Positions 52,653 to 61,505 of a DNA stretch of 64,000 bases are shown here, piece by piece. The DNA lies in contig NZ_LMSG01000017.1 of the NCBI RefSeq assembly GCF_001428335.1, positions 251,350 through 315,349 of the forward strand, written 5' to 3'. The position numbers were made by a program, and so were the translations under genes. The notes under the pieces were generated by a model. It was not told where the DNA came from. It did not search any database and saw only the letters and a program-made list of their open reading frames with translations. The stretch comes from Arthrobacter sp. Soil762. GTDB taxonomy: Bacteria > Actinomycetota > Actinomycetes > Actinomycetales > Micrococcaceae. Numbering within the stretch: the first letter of the stretch is position 1; each line of letters begins with the position of its first letter.

Positions 52653-52713
52653 GCCTGCTGTGACTGATACCCGCTGGCGGGGCCGGGACGTGCGGTCGAG
52701 TAAGCTTGCCAGC

Positions 52714-55545
52714 ATGATTCCGGGCCAGCACCGTGGCAACCCTGAGGAAGATCTGGCGCTGCTCGGCCGCGCCGAGGTCTTCGAGGAGTTACAGGAGACG
52801 CTCCGCACTGTTCGTAAAGGCAATGTGCGTACGGTGGTACTGAGTGGCCCGCGGGGATCCGGGAAGACGGCGGTGCTGGATCTATTCCTGGAGCACTGCC
52901 GTGGGGTCTCGCGTGGCGTGCGCGTGTTGTCCGCCACTGGCGACGAATGGGAAGCGCAGCTCCCGCTTGCCGGCTACTCCCAGCTTATGGCCTCCCCGCC
53001 GCTTCGCTCCGCAAAGGACCCTGGCAAAGAGAGCGGGGGTTCAGTGGACCTGGCCGGTACACTCAACCCCTCCCAGGCCGTCAACTATGCATCTACCCTG
53101 GGTGCACACCTCGACGGGCTTCAATTGCACGGGAGCGTGGTGGTTGCCGTTGACGACGTCCAGCATCTGGATGCAGAAACTCTCCACGTCCTGGTCTTTG
53201 TCATGCGTCGGCTGCGCAGCAAGAGAATCCTGTTCCTCGTCACTCTGGATCCCGCTCAGGCCCGACTCGTGCCAGCGGGTGTGTTGGCCTTCCTCACCGG
53301 CCATCAGGTTTCCCGCCTTCCACTGGACCCCTTGTCACCGCAGCGGGTCCAGGAGCTTGCGCGACGTTGGTTCGGCATCGACCTGAACGCGACGGCCGCC
53401 CACGAGATCGTGCGGCATACCGGGGGATGGCCCCAGCCGGTTGTCGAACTTCTGGGCGAGCTTCCTCCGGAAACCTGGCAGACGTGGTTCTCGTCCCTGC
53501 CTCCGAGTTCACGCGTGCGTGCCCAGGTGCGCAGTCTCCTCGGAGCCGCCTCACCCGGTCTGGTGGCTGTGGCTGAGGCCACGTCCGTGCTCGGCCGCAG
53601 TGCCGGGGTGGCTGAGGTTACCCGCGTCAGTGGGGTCGAATCCGTGATGGATGCACTCGATGAGGGCCACCGTGCCGGACTGCTGGGCCTGTCAGTGGAC
53701 CAGGCCCACTCGCTGGTGACATTCTTCGAAGCGGGAACCACCGCGTCCGTCTACGAGCAGATTGCACCGAGCCGGCGCATTCAACTGCACCGCAGGGCTG
53801 CGGACTCGGTTCAGAATGAAGGTGACCGCCTGGGTCACCGGGTGTCGGCTACTCCGGGACCGGACGAGGCCCTGGCCTCGGAGCTTGAAGAGTACGCCCG
53901 GCAACAGGCCCTCGTAGGTGCCTGGCACGATGTCTCGACCGCATTGTTTTCCGCGTCCCGGCTCTCGGGTGACATCCGCGTCGGTAACGATCGCCAACTC
54001 AGAGCAGTAGATGCCCTCGTGGGCTCCGGCAACATTGCCCAGGCACAGATGTGGGCTGCCGCCGTCGACGCCATGGCGCCCTCGCCGCTGCGTTCCTCCG
54101 TTCTTGGCTACCTCTCGACGGCGTCCGGACAGAACCACAGCGCCCAAACCCAGTTGGAAATGGCCTGGCGGACAAGTAACCCGCAGCGGGACCCGGCGGC
54201 TGCCGCGCAGGTGGCCCAACGCTTGGTCCTGCATGGGGTGGCCTCCTGGGATGGCCCCGTCATCACGCGTTGGGCGGAGCAGGCCATGTCCCTGACACAG
54301 GTGGGTACGCCTGCCTACATCGAATCTGAAGCCATCTACGGGCTGGGGCTTTACGCCCAGGGCAGGCTGTCTGAAGCCGAGGCCTCGTATCGCCGGGCTT
54401 TCGAACACGCGTCCGAGAACGCCCAAAAGCAGCGCGTGCAGATGGGTGCCGGATGGCTGGCCCTGCGACTGGATGACGCAGAGACGGCGCTGGTGAATTT
54501 CGAAGCCGCGGCCCCGACTGAATTCCGCGGCGGCTCGTTGCGGATCTCGCTGTGGGCAGAGGCGTGGTTGGCCCGCACCCAACTTGTGCTCGGCAACTGG
54601 GATGCGGCAGCGGCCACGGTTGCACGCGCCTCGGTCCGGCTCGAGACCTCCCGGATGCCGCTGATCCGCCCATTACTGTATTGGACTGCCGCCGAGCTGT
54701 GGTCCATGCGTGGGGATTGGGACCGTGCACGGTACTACGTCTCCCAAGCGGCAGTACAGCCGGGCACCTACCGCGCCATGCAGGTCCCTGCCAGCCTTGC
54801 CCGGGCGCGCTTCCATGAGGCACGGGCGGACTACGACAGCGCATTGGCTGTGCTGCAGCCACTGACGGAGCTGGACCCCTGGACAGAGAACAGGGTGTCG
54901 TTTTGGCCGTGGCAGGACTCCTACGTTAACGCCCTCGTCATGACCGACCAGCTGGATACGGCCGACGCTTTCCTTACCGCCTTCGAGCAGGTGCCGCGGG
55001 AACGGGCTGTGCCGTCGGACCTGGCAAGAATGGCGTGGGTGCGGGGCCGGCTCGTTGCTGCCCAGGGGGATCCTGACGCCGCCCGGGAGCATTTCGAGGC
55101 GGCGCTGGGTCATCTGCGCGGGCTCAACCGCCCATATCTGCGGGCCAGGGTGAGCTTCGCCTTCGGGCAAAGCATGCGGCGTGCAGGCAAGAGGCGCTTG
55201 GCATCCTCAGTGCTGCGCGTGGCCAGGGATCTCTATGATTCCCTGGGTGCTGCCACGTATGTCGACAGATGCGATCGGGAGCTGAAGGCGACGGGCCTGG
55301 ATGTGGGCAACATGTCCGACCCGTCTGACGCCGTACTCGCGGCCGTGACCGGACCGCAGGTCCAGCTCACGGCCCAGGAGCAGTCAGTGGCACAACTGGT
55401 GGCGGCCGGGGCCACCAACAAAGAGGCTGCCCGTGCGCTGTTCCTGGCCGACAAGACGGTGCAGTACCACCTGACCCGCGTGTATGCGAAGTTCGGGATC
55501 CGTTCCCGCAGCGAACTGGCCGCACGTTTCCGTCCCACGGACTGA
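52714..55545 (+). CDS. benR: BenR-like LAL-family LuxR regulator
   Basis: 943-residue LAL-type regulator. An ATPase domain comes first (Walker A SGPRGSGKT near 43-51, Walker B-like VVVAVDDVQHLD near 142), followed by a long TPR-like helical region. A C-terminal LuxR HTH has LTAQEQSVAQLVAAGATNKE and ADKTVQYHLTRVYAKFGI. A LuxR-type BenR downstream of benABCD is known from Corynebacterium glutamicum, and the position is the same here, so it probably activates ben genes with benzoate (inference from synteny). The start is uncertain: ATG 52714 or GTG 52660; both lack a clear ribosome-binding site. Confidence 0.87.
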   Translation: MIPGQHRGNPEEDLALLGRAEVFEELQETLRTVRKGNVRTVVLSGPRGSGKTAVLDLFLEHCRGVSRGVRVLSATGDEWEAQLPLAGYSQLMASPPLRSAKDPGKESGGSVDLAGTLNPSQAVNYASTLGAHLDGLQLHGSVVVAVDDVQHLDAETLHVLVFVMRRLRSKRILFLVTLDPAQARLVPAGVLAFLTGHQVSRLPLDPLSPQRVQELARRWFGIDLNATAAHEIVRHTGGWPQPVVELLGELPPETWQTWFSSLPPSSRVRAQVRSLLGAASPGLVAVAEATSVLGRSAGVAEVTRVSGVESVMDALDEGHRAGLLGLSVDQAHSLVTFFEAGTTASVYEQIAPSRRIQLHRRAADSVQNEGDRLGHRVSATPGPDEALASELEEYARQQALVGAWHDVSTALFSASRLSGDIRVGNDRQLRAVDALVGSGNIAQAQMWAAAVDAMAPSPLRSSVLGYLSTASGQNHSAQTQLEMAWRTSNPQRDPAAAAQVAQRLVLHGVASWDGPVITRWAEQAMSLTQVGTPAYIESEAIYGLGLYAQGRLSEAEASYRRAFEHASENAQKQRVQMGAGWLALRLDDAETALVNFEAAAPTEFRGGSLRISLWAEAWLARTQLVLGNWDAAAATVARASVRLETSRMPLIRPLLYWTAAELWSMRGDWDRARYYVSQAAVQPGTYRAMQVPASLARARFHEARADYDSALAVLQPLTELDPWTENRVSFWPWQDSYVNALVMTDQLDTADAFLTAFEQVPRERAVPSDLARMAWVRGRLVAAQGDPDAAREHFEAALGHLRGLNRPYLRARVSFAFGQSMRRAGKRRLASSVLRVARDLYDSLGAATYVDRCDRELKATGLDVGNMSDPSDAVLAAVTGPQVQLTAQEQSVAQLVAAGATNKEAARALFLADKTVQYHLTRVYAKFGIRSRSELAARFRPTD

Positions 55546-55587
55546 CGCACTGCCCCTGGACCTGCACCGGCGGCGGACCGTATCAGG

Positions 55588-56499
55588 TTAGGATCCGGGC
55601 GGACTGGGAGTGCGGTTGGGCAGGTCTTTGGTCGCAGAGCTTACGACATCCAGGAAGCTTTGGAGCAGTGATGACCGGTCCTCACGCCGCCAGGCCACGG
55701 CGAGCTCCACTTCAGGTGCCTGTTCGATATCGCGGTATAAAACGCCGTCGAGCTGCAGGGCACGGACGCTCGCTGGAAGGATGGCAACGCCACTGCCGGC
55801 TGCCACAAAGGAGAGCATCGTGGAGGTCTCACTGATTACCTGGGTGATGCGTGGCTGGAAACCTGCCGCGCGGCAGAGTCCTGCGGTGGTCCGGTAAAGC
55901 ACCGATTCCGGCGGGTAGGAGATGAATTCCTGGTCCTGTAGTTCGTGTACGGCCACTGGCCGGTCCAGGGCCAGGGCGCTGAAGGACGGCAGCGCCAGGA
56001 TCAGCGGTTCGCGGGTGACGATGCGGTACTCGATGTCCTGGGAGGCGATGGGCGGGCGTAACAGGGCAGCATCCAAGGTGCCCTCCCGTAGGCCGGCCTC
56101 CATCGCAGGGGTGAGCATCTCGCCGTGTAGGTTCAGCGACAACCCAGGGAGTACCTGCTTCGCGCGTCGGACGATAGGGGGCATGACTCCGTAGGTCGCT
56201 GAGCCGGAGAACCCTACGCGCAGAACGCCGGTTGCGCCTTGGCCGACCTGGTACACGTCGGCACGGAGGGTTCCGACAGCATTAACGATCTGCCGGCCCC
56301 GCTCCAGCAGCGCCTGTCCGGCGGCGGTGAGTTCCACTCTCCGGGTGGTGCGGTTCAGCAGGCGCACACCCAATTGCTCTTCCAACTGCCGTATTTGCTG
56401 GGACAGGGGTGGCTGGGCCATGTGCAGGCGTTTTGCCGCACGGCCGAAGTGGCGTTCCTCCGCAACGGCAATAAAGTAGTTCAGCTGCCTGATCTCCAT
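55588..56499 (-). CDS. LysR-family regulator
   Basis: 303-residue LysR regulator. The N-terminal winged HTH (MEIRQLNYFIAVAEERHFGR, then HMAQPPLSQQIRQLEEQLGV) and a type-2 periplasmic-binding-like sensor (LRVGFSGSATYGVMP, later VAAGSGVAILPASV) are both complete. The pattern is like CatM/BenM/CatR regulators that sense muconate or benzoate. It lies between benR and benK and reads with benK, so a role in aromatic catabolism is probable (inference). Confidence 0.9.
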   Translation of the reverse strand: MEIRQLNYFIAVAEERHFGRAAKRLHMAQPPLSQQIRQLEEQLGVRLLNRTTRRVELTAAGQALLERGRQIVNAVGTLRADVYQVGQGATGVLRVGFSGSATYGVMPPIVRRAKQVLPGLSLNLHGEMLTPAMEAGLREGTLDAALLRPPIASQDIEYRIVTREPLILALPSFSALALDRPVAVHELQDQEFISYPPESVLYRTTAGLCRAAGFQPRITQVISETSTMLSFVAAGSGVAILPASVRALQLDGVLYRDIEQAPEVELAVAWRREDRSSLLQSFLDVVSSATKDLPNRTPSPPGS

Positions 56500-56639
56500 T
56501 GGTCTTGCCGTCCTTCCGTATGGCGCTACAGGTTAGGCGCCCACCCCATTGATTCCCGGATCAATTATAAAGCCAGCCACTCTTGTGTTCATCCGACATA
56601 ATGGCATGCGAGGTACGCCTGCCCGGCGCAACAGCAGCG

Positions 56640-56676
56640 GAGAGGGTGCCCAGGCGTGGCCCGGGCACCCTCTCCG
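56640..56676 (-). terminator. Hairpin downstream of benK
   Basis: GGAGAGGGTGCCC (56640-56652) and its exact complement (56664-56676) enclose an 11-base loop, 38 bases past the benK stop and before the lysR gene. There is no U-tract, so termination may be Rho-assisted; position and stem length support a terminator. Confidence 0.7.
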
Positions 56677-56713
56677 TGGTTCACGACCAGTTACAGCGGC
56701 CGGCTGCGCTGGG

Positions 56714-58108
56714 TCAAAGGCGGACCGGGGGAGTCGCGGAGCTGAGCTCCCCTTCGGCGGAGTGCTCCGCAATCTCTTCGGCCTTGTGCTCTGCTTCTTC
56801 CAGCTTTCGCTGACGGGGGACCAGAACCGTGACGACCGCTCCCAGCAGGGCGACTCCGCCGTAGATGTAGAACGCGGTGGCGCCTCCGATTCCGGCCGCT
56901 GCCAGCCAACCGCCGATGATTGGTCCGAGAATGCCGCCCAGGCGGCCCACGCTGGCACACCAGGCCACACCGGCTGCCCTGGCGTTGGTGGTGAAGTAGT
57001 TGGACTGGAAACCGTAAACCAGCACCTGGGTGCCGAGGGTGCCCACTCCGGCGATGGCGATGCACAGGAACAACATCGGCAGGGGGAAACCGAAGGTCAT
57101 AAGCACCAGTGAGATAGTGGCCAGTACGAAGGTGCTAGCAATGACCCGCTGGGGACCGGCCTTGTCAGCGTAGCGCGAGAGCAGCAAACCTCCCGCCACC
57201 GCGCCGAGGTTCAACGCCAAGGGGAAGAACAGAGCGTATGTCCGCCCGTAGCCGTATCCCTCCATGATTTTCGGCAGCCACGTGTTCAAGCCGTAGGTCA
57301 GCAGCAGGCCGGAGAAGGACATCAAGCCCAGAAGGACGGAAGCCACCGCGAATTGTTTGGAAAACACAGCCGCGAAGCCAGTCTTCTGCGGGGCCGCGCC
57401 TATCTGCCGAATGACCTGTTCTTCAATGAGCGAAACGCCGGTCCGCTGCGAAGCAACCAGGGCCTCATCCTCACGGCCGCGGGCCAGCAGCCAGCGGGGG
57501 GACTCCGGAAGCTTGAACCAAGCGATGGGCAGGAGCAGGACGAGGGGGAGGGCGCCGATCATGAACAGCCCGCGCCATCCAATGTCATTGAGGAGCAAAA
57601 TGCCCATGACGGAGGCGAACACGCCGCCGGCGGGGACACCAGAGTAGACGATCGCGTTGTAGAACTGACGCCGGCCGGCTGGCGCGAACTCTGCCATGGT
57701 GGCCCCTGCGGTGGCGATGACGACACCGAGACCCACCCCCGTGATGAAACGCATAGCCCCGAAGGACGCCACGGTGGTGGTCAGCGCCGTGACGAACATC
57801 CCCACCGAGAACCAGGCGATACCCAGGAGCATGAGTCGGCGGCGGCCGAAGAAGTCGCCGACCGCTCCGCAGACCAGCGACCCGACCAGGACACCAACTA
57901 GCGCCCACGAGCCCAGGAGGCCAGCGGCGGCGGCATCGAAGGCGCCAATCTGGCTCGGGTCGGCGAGTAGTCCCGGCAGGACGGTGCCGTAGACGACAAG
58001 GTCGTAGCCATCGAATAAAAGTGCCGTGCAGATGACAAAGGCCACCCAGTTTGCAGTGCGTGCCTCTTTGCGCGGGCCTTCGGCGATGACGGTCTGAAGC
58101 TTAGCCAT
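56714..58108 (-). CDS. benK: Benzoate transporter BenK, AAHS-type MFS
   Basis: 464-residue, 12-helix MFS transporter of the aromatic acid:H+ symporter type. Signatures: ALLFDGYDLVVYGTVLPGLL in helix 1 (the DGYD motif required for aromatic acid transport), GDFFGRRRLMLLG in the first loop, FITGVGLGVVIATAGATMAE and ESPRWLLARGREDEA. The C-terminus is a charged cytoplasmic tail. GAGGAC lies eight bases before ATG 58108. BenE is a second, unrelated benzoate importer in the same cluster. Confidence 0.92.
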   Translation of the reverse strand: MAKLQTVIAEGPRKEARTANWVAFVICTALLFDGYDLVVYGTVLPGLLADPSQIGAFDAAAAGLLGSWALVGVLVGSLVCGAVGDFFGRRRLMLLGIAWFSVGMFVTALTTTVASFGAMRFITGVGLGVVIATAGATMAEFAPAGRRQFYNAIVYSGVPAGGVFASVMGILLLNDIGWRGLFMIGALPLVLLLPIAWFKLPESPRWLLARGREDEALVASQRTGVSLIEEQVIRQIGAAPQKTGFAAVFSKQFAVASVLLGLMSFSGLLLTYGLNTWLPKIMEGYGYGRTYALFFPLALNLGAVAGGLLLSRYADKAGPQRVIASTFVLATISLVLMTFGFPLPMLFLCIAIAGVGTLGTQVLVYGFQSNYFTTNARAAGVAWCASVGRLGGILGPIIGGWLAAAGIGGATAFYIYGGVALLGAVVTVLVPRQRKLEEAEHKAEEIAEHSAEGELSSATPPVRL

Positions 58109-58339
58109 ATGCCTGTCCTCTCTGACGGAGCATGGATGGAGTGCCGTGGGGTGAACCTGTCCCTTTGGCTCTGCTCCAGTGTTCCAGAGGTGTGACGCCC
58201 GCCATATGCGGTAAATACCCGGGATTAGGCCGGGGTGGGATCCATACATTTGAGATATCAATCAGACACGGCTATGGGTATCTTGGAACAAGTGGGAGCT
58301 AGTGCCTGTGAAGGAATGCGCCTACAGCGCGGATGCGTG

Positions 58340-58630
58340 AGACCTTTGGTGGGCATCATCAAAGCCAACGACGAAGCCCACGCACTGGAATTGGCCAACG
58401 CCACCGAATTCGGACTTTCCAGTTCCGTGTTCACCCAGGACCTCGATCGCGGTGTGCAGTTCGGCCTCGGCATCAAGGCCGGCATGACGCATATCAATGA
58501 GATGCCGGTCCACGACGAATCGCACGTACCTTTCGGCGGCGAAGGTAACTCCGGACTGGGCCGGTTCAAGGGCGACTGGGCCATTGCTGGATTCACCACC
58601 GACAACTCGGTCGGAGTCAAGCGCCTCTAA
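58340..58630 (+). pseudogene. Benzaldehyde-dehydrogenase-like C-terminal fragment
   Basis: Last 95 or so residues of an aldehyde dehydrogenase: [40 protein letters not shown] and [20 protein letters not shown]. The catalytic cysteine, glutamate and NAD-binding domain are absent; sequence before 58340 does not match the family. Relatives oxidise benzaldehyde to benzoate, so an upstream feeder step of the pathway seems to have been lost here. The fragment lies next to the benK promoter region. Confidence 0.85.
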
Positions 58631-58803
58631 TGCCGGTTGCCCCGCCGATTTACGCTTATGCGCGCATCGGCGGGGCACTTCCGTTTCCATCGTGCCGCCA
58701 TCAGCCACCAGCCATCAAGAACCGTATGGATCGGTACGATTTCAGTATGAATTAGCGGCCCGGATTGCCAGCCGGCATCCAAGCCAATGGATAAGGTGAA
58801 TTC

Positions 58804-59502
58804 ATGATCAATCCCGCACGCCTGCACTCGGACCTGTCTCGCCTCGGCCGGGAGACCGACATGTTCATGGCCACCGTAGAGTCTCTGTCCGACGACGAAA
58901 TGGCCGCTCCGTCCTTGTGCAGGGATTGGACCCGGGCAGATGTCATCGCCCACATCGCCTCAAACGGCAAGGCCTTGGTCAAGCTCATTGACTGGGCAAC
59001 CTCCGGCGAAGAGCAAGAACTTTATGCCTCGCAGGAGGCCCGCGCCCGGGAGATAGCCGAGCTGGCAAGCCTGCCCCGCCAGGAACTGCTGGGCAAAGTC
59101 CGCCAGTCCTCCACCTATTTCGCCGAACAGGCCCTTCGGCTGGGCGGGGAGATCACCGTCGAGGAGGTGCGTTTGCACGGCAAGCAGATTCCCGCAACGT
59201 CCATTGTGGCGTTGCGTATCGCCGAGGTCGTGGTGCACCATCACGACCTCGACACCGCCTGGACCATAGAGGAAGCGGACCCGGACTCGGTACTCAACGC
59301 CTTGGAAGCCGCCGTGCGCACCATGCGCGCCCAAGGGGCACCGGGGATGACGCTCGTGACGGAGGAACGCGACGAGTGGGTGATCGGCGACGGCGCCCTG
59401 CGCGTCTCGTCCGACCGCGAGGGATTGCTCGAATGGCTGGCCCGCGGTGTCACTGACAACGTAGAGGCTGACGGCCCTCTGCCCGTACTGCCGTCCTGGT
59501 AA
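58804..59502 (+). CDS. Mycothiol-dependent maleylpyruvate isomerase-like protein
   Basis: 232 residues. A DinB/MDMPI-type four-helix N-domain (LSRLGRETDMFMATVESLSD, then SLCRDWTRADVIAHIASNG with the metal histidine) and the later histidine run AEVVVHHHDLDTAW complete the metal site (H, E/D, H pattern). A C-terminal SCP2-like extension (DEWVIGDGALRVSSDREGLL) completes the MDMPI architecture. Known members isomerise maleylpyruvate in gentisate degradation using mycothiol. No gentisate dioxygenase is nearby, so the substrate here is open. Confidence 0.88.
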   Translation: MINPARLHSDLSRLGRETDMFMATVESLSDDEMAAPSLCRDWTRADVIAHIASNGKALVKLIDWATSGEEQELYASQEARAREIAELASLPRQELLGKVRQSSTYFAEQALRLGGEITVEEVRLHGKQIPATSIVALRIAEVVVHHHDLDTAWTIEEADPDSVLNALEAAVRTMRAQGAPGMTLVTEERDEWVIGDGALRVSSDREGLLEWLARGVTDNVEADGPLPVLPSW

Positions 59503-59804
59503 GCGCCGTCTCCTGCGGGCCCATCTTCAGCTCGTTTCCGGTGGGGTCACCGCCGGCAGCGGGCCGCGGATTGTGCTACCGGATCGGCGCGGCCGCGAGT
59601 GTGGTCAGTGCGTTGAGCACGGGAGCAGAAACGCCTGACTGCTCGCCAAGTCGAACATATGTTCCCATAAGCTTCGGGGCTATTTTAGGCCCATGACCTG
59701 CGGTTATACGTTCTGGACAGGTGTCTTTGATCGCCTGGAAAAGATCGTTGGGTCTAGTATTTGCGGCCCCGGTAGGCCGGTGAAAGTGGTCCCACCTAAT
59801 CCAG
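59503..59804. other. Spacer without a gene
   Basis: 300 bases downstream of the isomerase gene. I see no gene, terminator or RNA feature that can be supported. Confidence 0.4.
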
Positions 59805-60092
59805 TTATTCAGGCCTCCCGAACGGATGAAGCGGGCAGGGTTGGCGGACGCTGCGGTCCAGGTACATGGTCACCGCTTCCCAGAGGAAGAACGTCGTCCG
59901 GGCAGAGTCGAAGCCAGCCTCGGCAAGCTTCTCGAACCAGGCCTCTGCCTGGAAGCCGGCGGCCAGCTGGGTGATGCCGGGGAGGTGCCGGGCGAGGGCG
60001 GCGGCGTAGAAGGTGGTCCGTGCGCTTTGTTGATCTGCATGAGGGCTTCCTCGCAACCCTATGACGACCCGGTTTGCACGTATTCGACGCAT
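59805..60092 (-). pseudogene. Class I SAM methyltransferase fragment (LCM-like)
   Basis: A short leftward frame encodes FYAAALARHLPGITQLAAGF and WFEKLAEAGFDSARTTFFLW followed by EAVTMYLD, the centre of a leucine-carboxyl-methyltransferase-like SAM enzyme (the WEGVTMYL motif is diagnostic). Sequence on both sides diverges at once, so only about 55 residues of a protein near 280 remain. Function is lost. Confidence 0.7.
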
Positions 60093-60133
60093 CGCCGAAT
60101 ACCGTCAGGGGTTCCTTCAGAAGGACGGATTTG

Positions 60134-61495
60134 TCATCGCCGGCCCGTCAACCCTCGCACGAAGGGTGCTTTCCCCAAAGCTGTCCGTTCGAGGTGTTCA
60201 ACAACCTTTATATCCAGCTGCGTGTGGGCCACGTCGGCTCTGCTGAGCGCTTCGCTTACTGCCGCCCGGATACCGTCTACGGATTGCCCGGGTGTGAGTC
60301 CGGCCAGGAGTATCCGCAGACCTGAGTGTTCCTGGATGATCTGCCACCCTGCGAGGGCTGCCTGGTCCAGGACGTGGTGGAAAACGATGGGGTGCACGTT
60401 GACGGTCCCCGTGCTGCCGGGCAGGTGCAGGATGTCTTCGAGGCGTCCTTCGATGTCCTCCATGAGGGTGAAGCTTCGTCCGCAGGGGCAGCCCCTGCTG
60501 CCCAGTTTCACGGTGTCGGACATCTCGTAGCGGATCAGCGGCAGGGTGCGGGAGAACAGGACTGTGACCAGGAGCTTGGCACCGGTGGTCCCCGGAGGTA
60601 CGGGGTTATCGGCATGGTCAACCGGTTCGATGATCAGCAGGTCTTCATAGACGTGGCGGTTCCGGTAGATGCAGGGGGAGGCGATGCCGGCCGTTTCGGT
60701 GGCGGCGTAGACGTCGAAGGGGGCGCTTCCCCAGGCAGCTTCCAGTTCTGATGCGGTGTGGGGGCTGAGTACTTCGGATGCGGACATGACGCCCTGCGGG
60801 GAGATGGCCAGGCGGCCGGCGTGCTGCTCGGCTGCGAGGGGTTTGAGCGCTGAGGCGTAGCCGACGAGGATTCTGGGTTGGAACCGGTTCAGGGCGGCGA
60901 CGTTCTCGTTCATTGGTGCGGTGACGTCCAGGCGGAGGGTGGGGACGAGTCTGGAGCGCAACGATGCGCCGACGACGGCGGACTGGTGTGTGGGGACGCG
61001 GGAGCTGACCAGGGCCATCTTCAGCGGCCGGGTCGGTCCGGCGGAGATCCCGGCCCAGTCGTTCGCGCGGGCGTAGCTGGCCAGGACGGTCGCCCATTCC
61101 GTGCGGTTCCAGACGAATGTTCCGCGCCGGCCGGTGGTCCCGGCTGTTGCTGCCGCCCACCACCGGCCCTTCCACGGCACTCCGGGGTCTCCACGGCTCT
61201 CGGTCAGGGACCGCAGATGGTCCTCCAGCTCAGCCAAACTTAGGCCGGGGGTGGTGATGGCCTCGTCGAAGTGCTCCATGAGGTCTGCTTTGGTCACGGG
61301 CGGCAGCTGGTTCAGCGGAGCATCGCGCAGGCCCGCGTGGTGGCGGCGGTAGAACTCTGAGCCGGCGTACGCGGCCCGGCGCAGCTCCTGCAGCGCCTGG
61401 TCTTGATGGGCTGCGATCCTGGCTGGGTCCCAGCGGTCCCGCCTCCTCCATGCGGCCCGCAGGAACAGCACATGGGAGATGAGGCGCAGATCCAT
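60134..61495 (-). CDS. PaaK-like (phenylacetate-CoA ligase / F390 synthetase family) protein
   Basis: 453-residue adenylate-forming enzyme of the PaaK/CapK type. Signatures: YAGSEFYRRHH, LPPVTKADLMEHFDE, the nucleotide loop AATAGTTGRRGTF, VYAATETAGIASPC, then LPLIRYEMSDTVKLG and CPCGRSFTLMEDIEGR with the cysteine pair. It could activate an aryl or fatty acid by adenylation; the substrate is unknown. It lies ten bases after the metal ATPase start direction's end on the same strand, so the two may share a transcript, although no functional link is obvious. Confidence 0.83.
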   Translation of the reverse strand: MDLRLISHVLFLRAAWRRRDRWDPARIAAHQDQALQELRRAAYAGSEFYRRHHAGLRDAPLNQLPPVTKADLMEHFDEAITTPGLSLAELEDHLRSLTESRGDPGVPWKGRWWAAATAGTTGRRGTFVWNRTEWATVLASYARANDWAGISAGPTRPLKMALVSSRVPTHQSAVVGASLRSRLVPTLRLDVTAPMNENVAALNRFQPRILVGYASALKPLAAEQHAGRLAISPQGVMSASEVLSPHTASELEAAWGSAPFDVYAATETAGIASPCIYRNRHVYEDLLIIEPVDHADNPVPPGTTGAKLLVTVLFSRTLPLIRYEMSDTVKLGSRGCPCGRSFTLMEDIEGRLEDILHLPGSTGTVNVHPIVFHHVLDQAALAGWQIIQEHSGLRILLAGLTPGQSVDGIRAAVSEALSRADVAHTQLDIKVVEHLERTALGKAPFVRGLTGRR

Positions 61496-61505
61496 GGCCG
61501 GTGTC

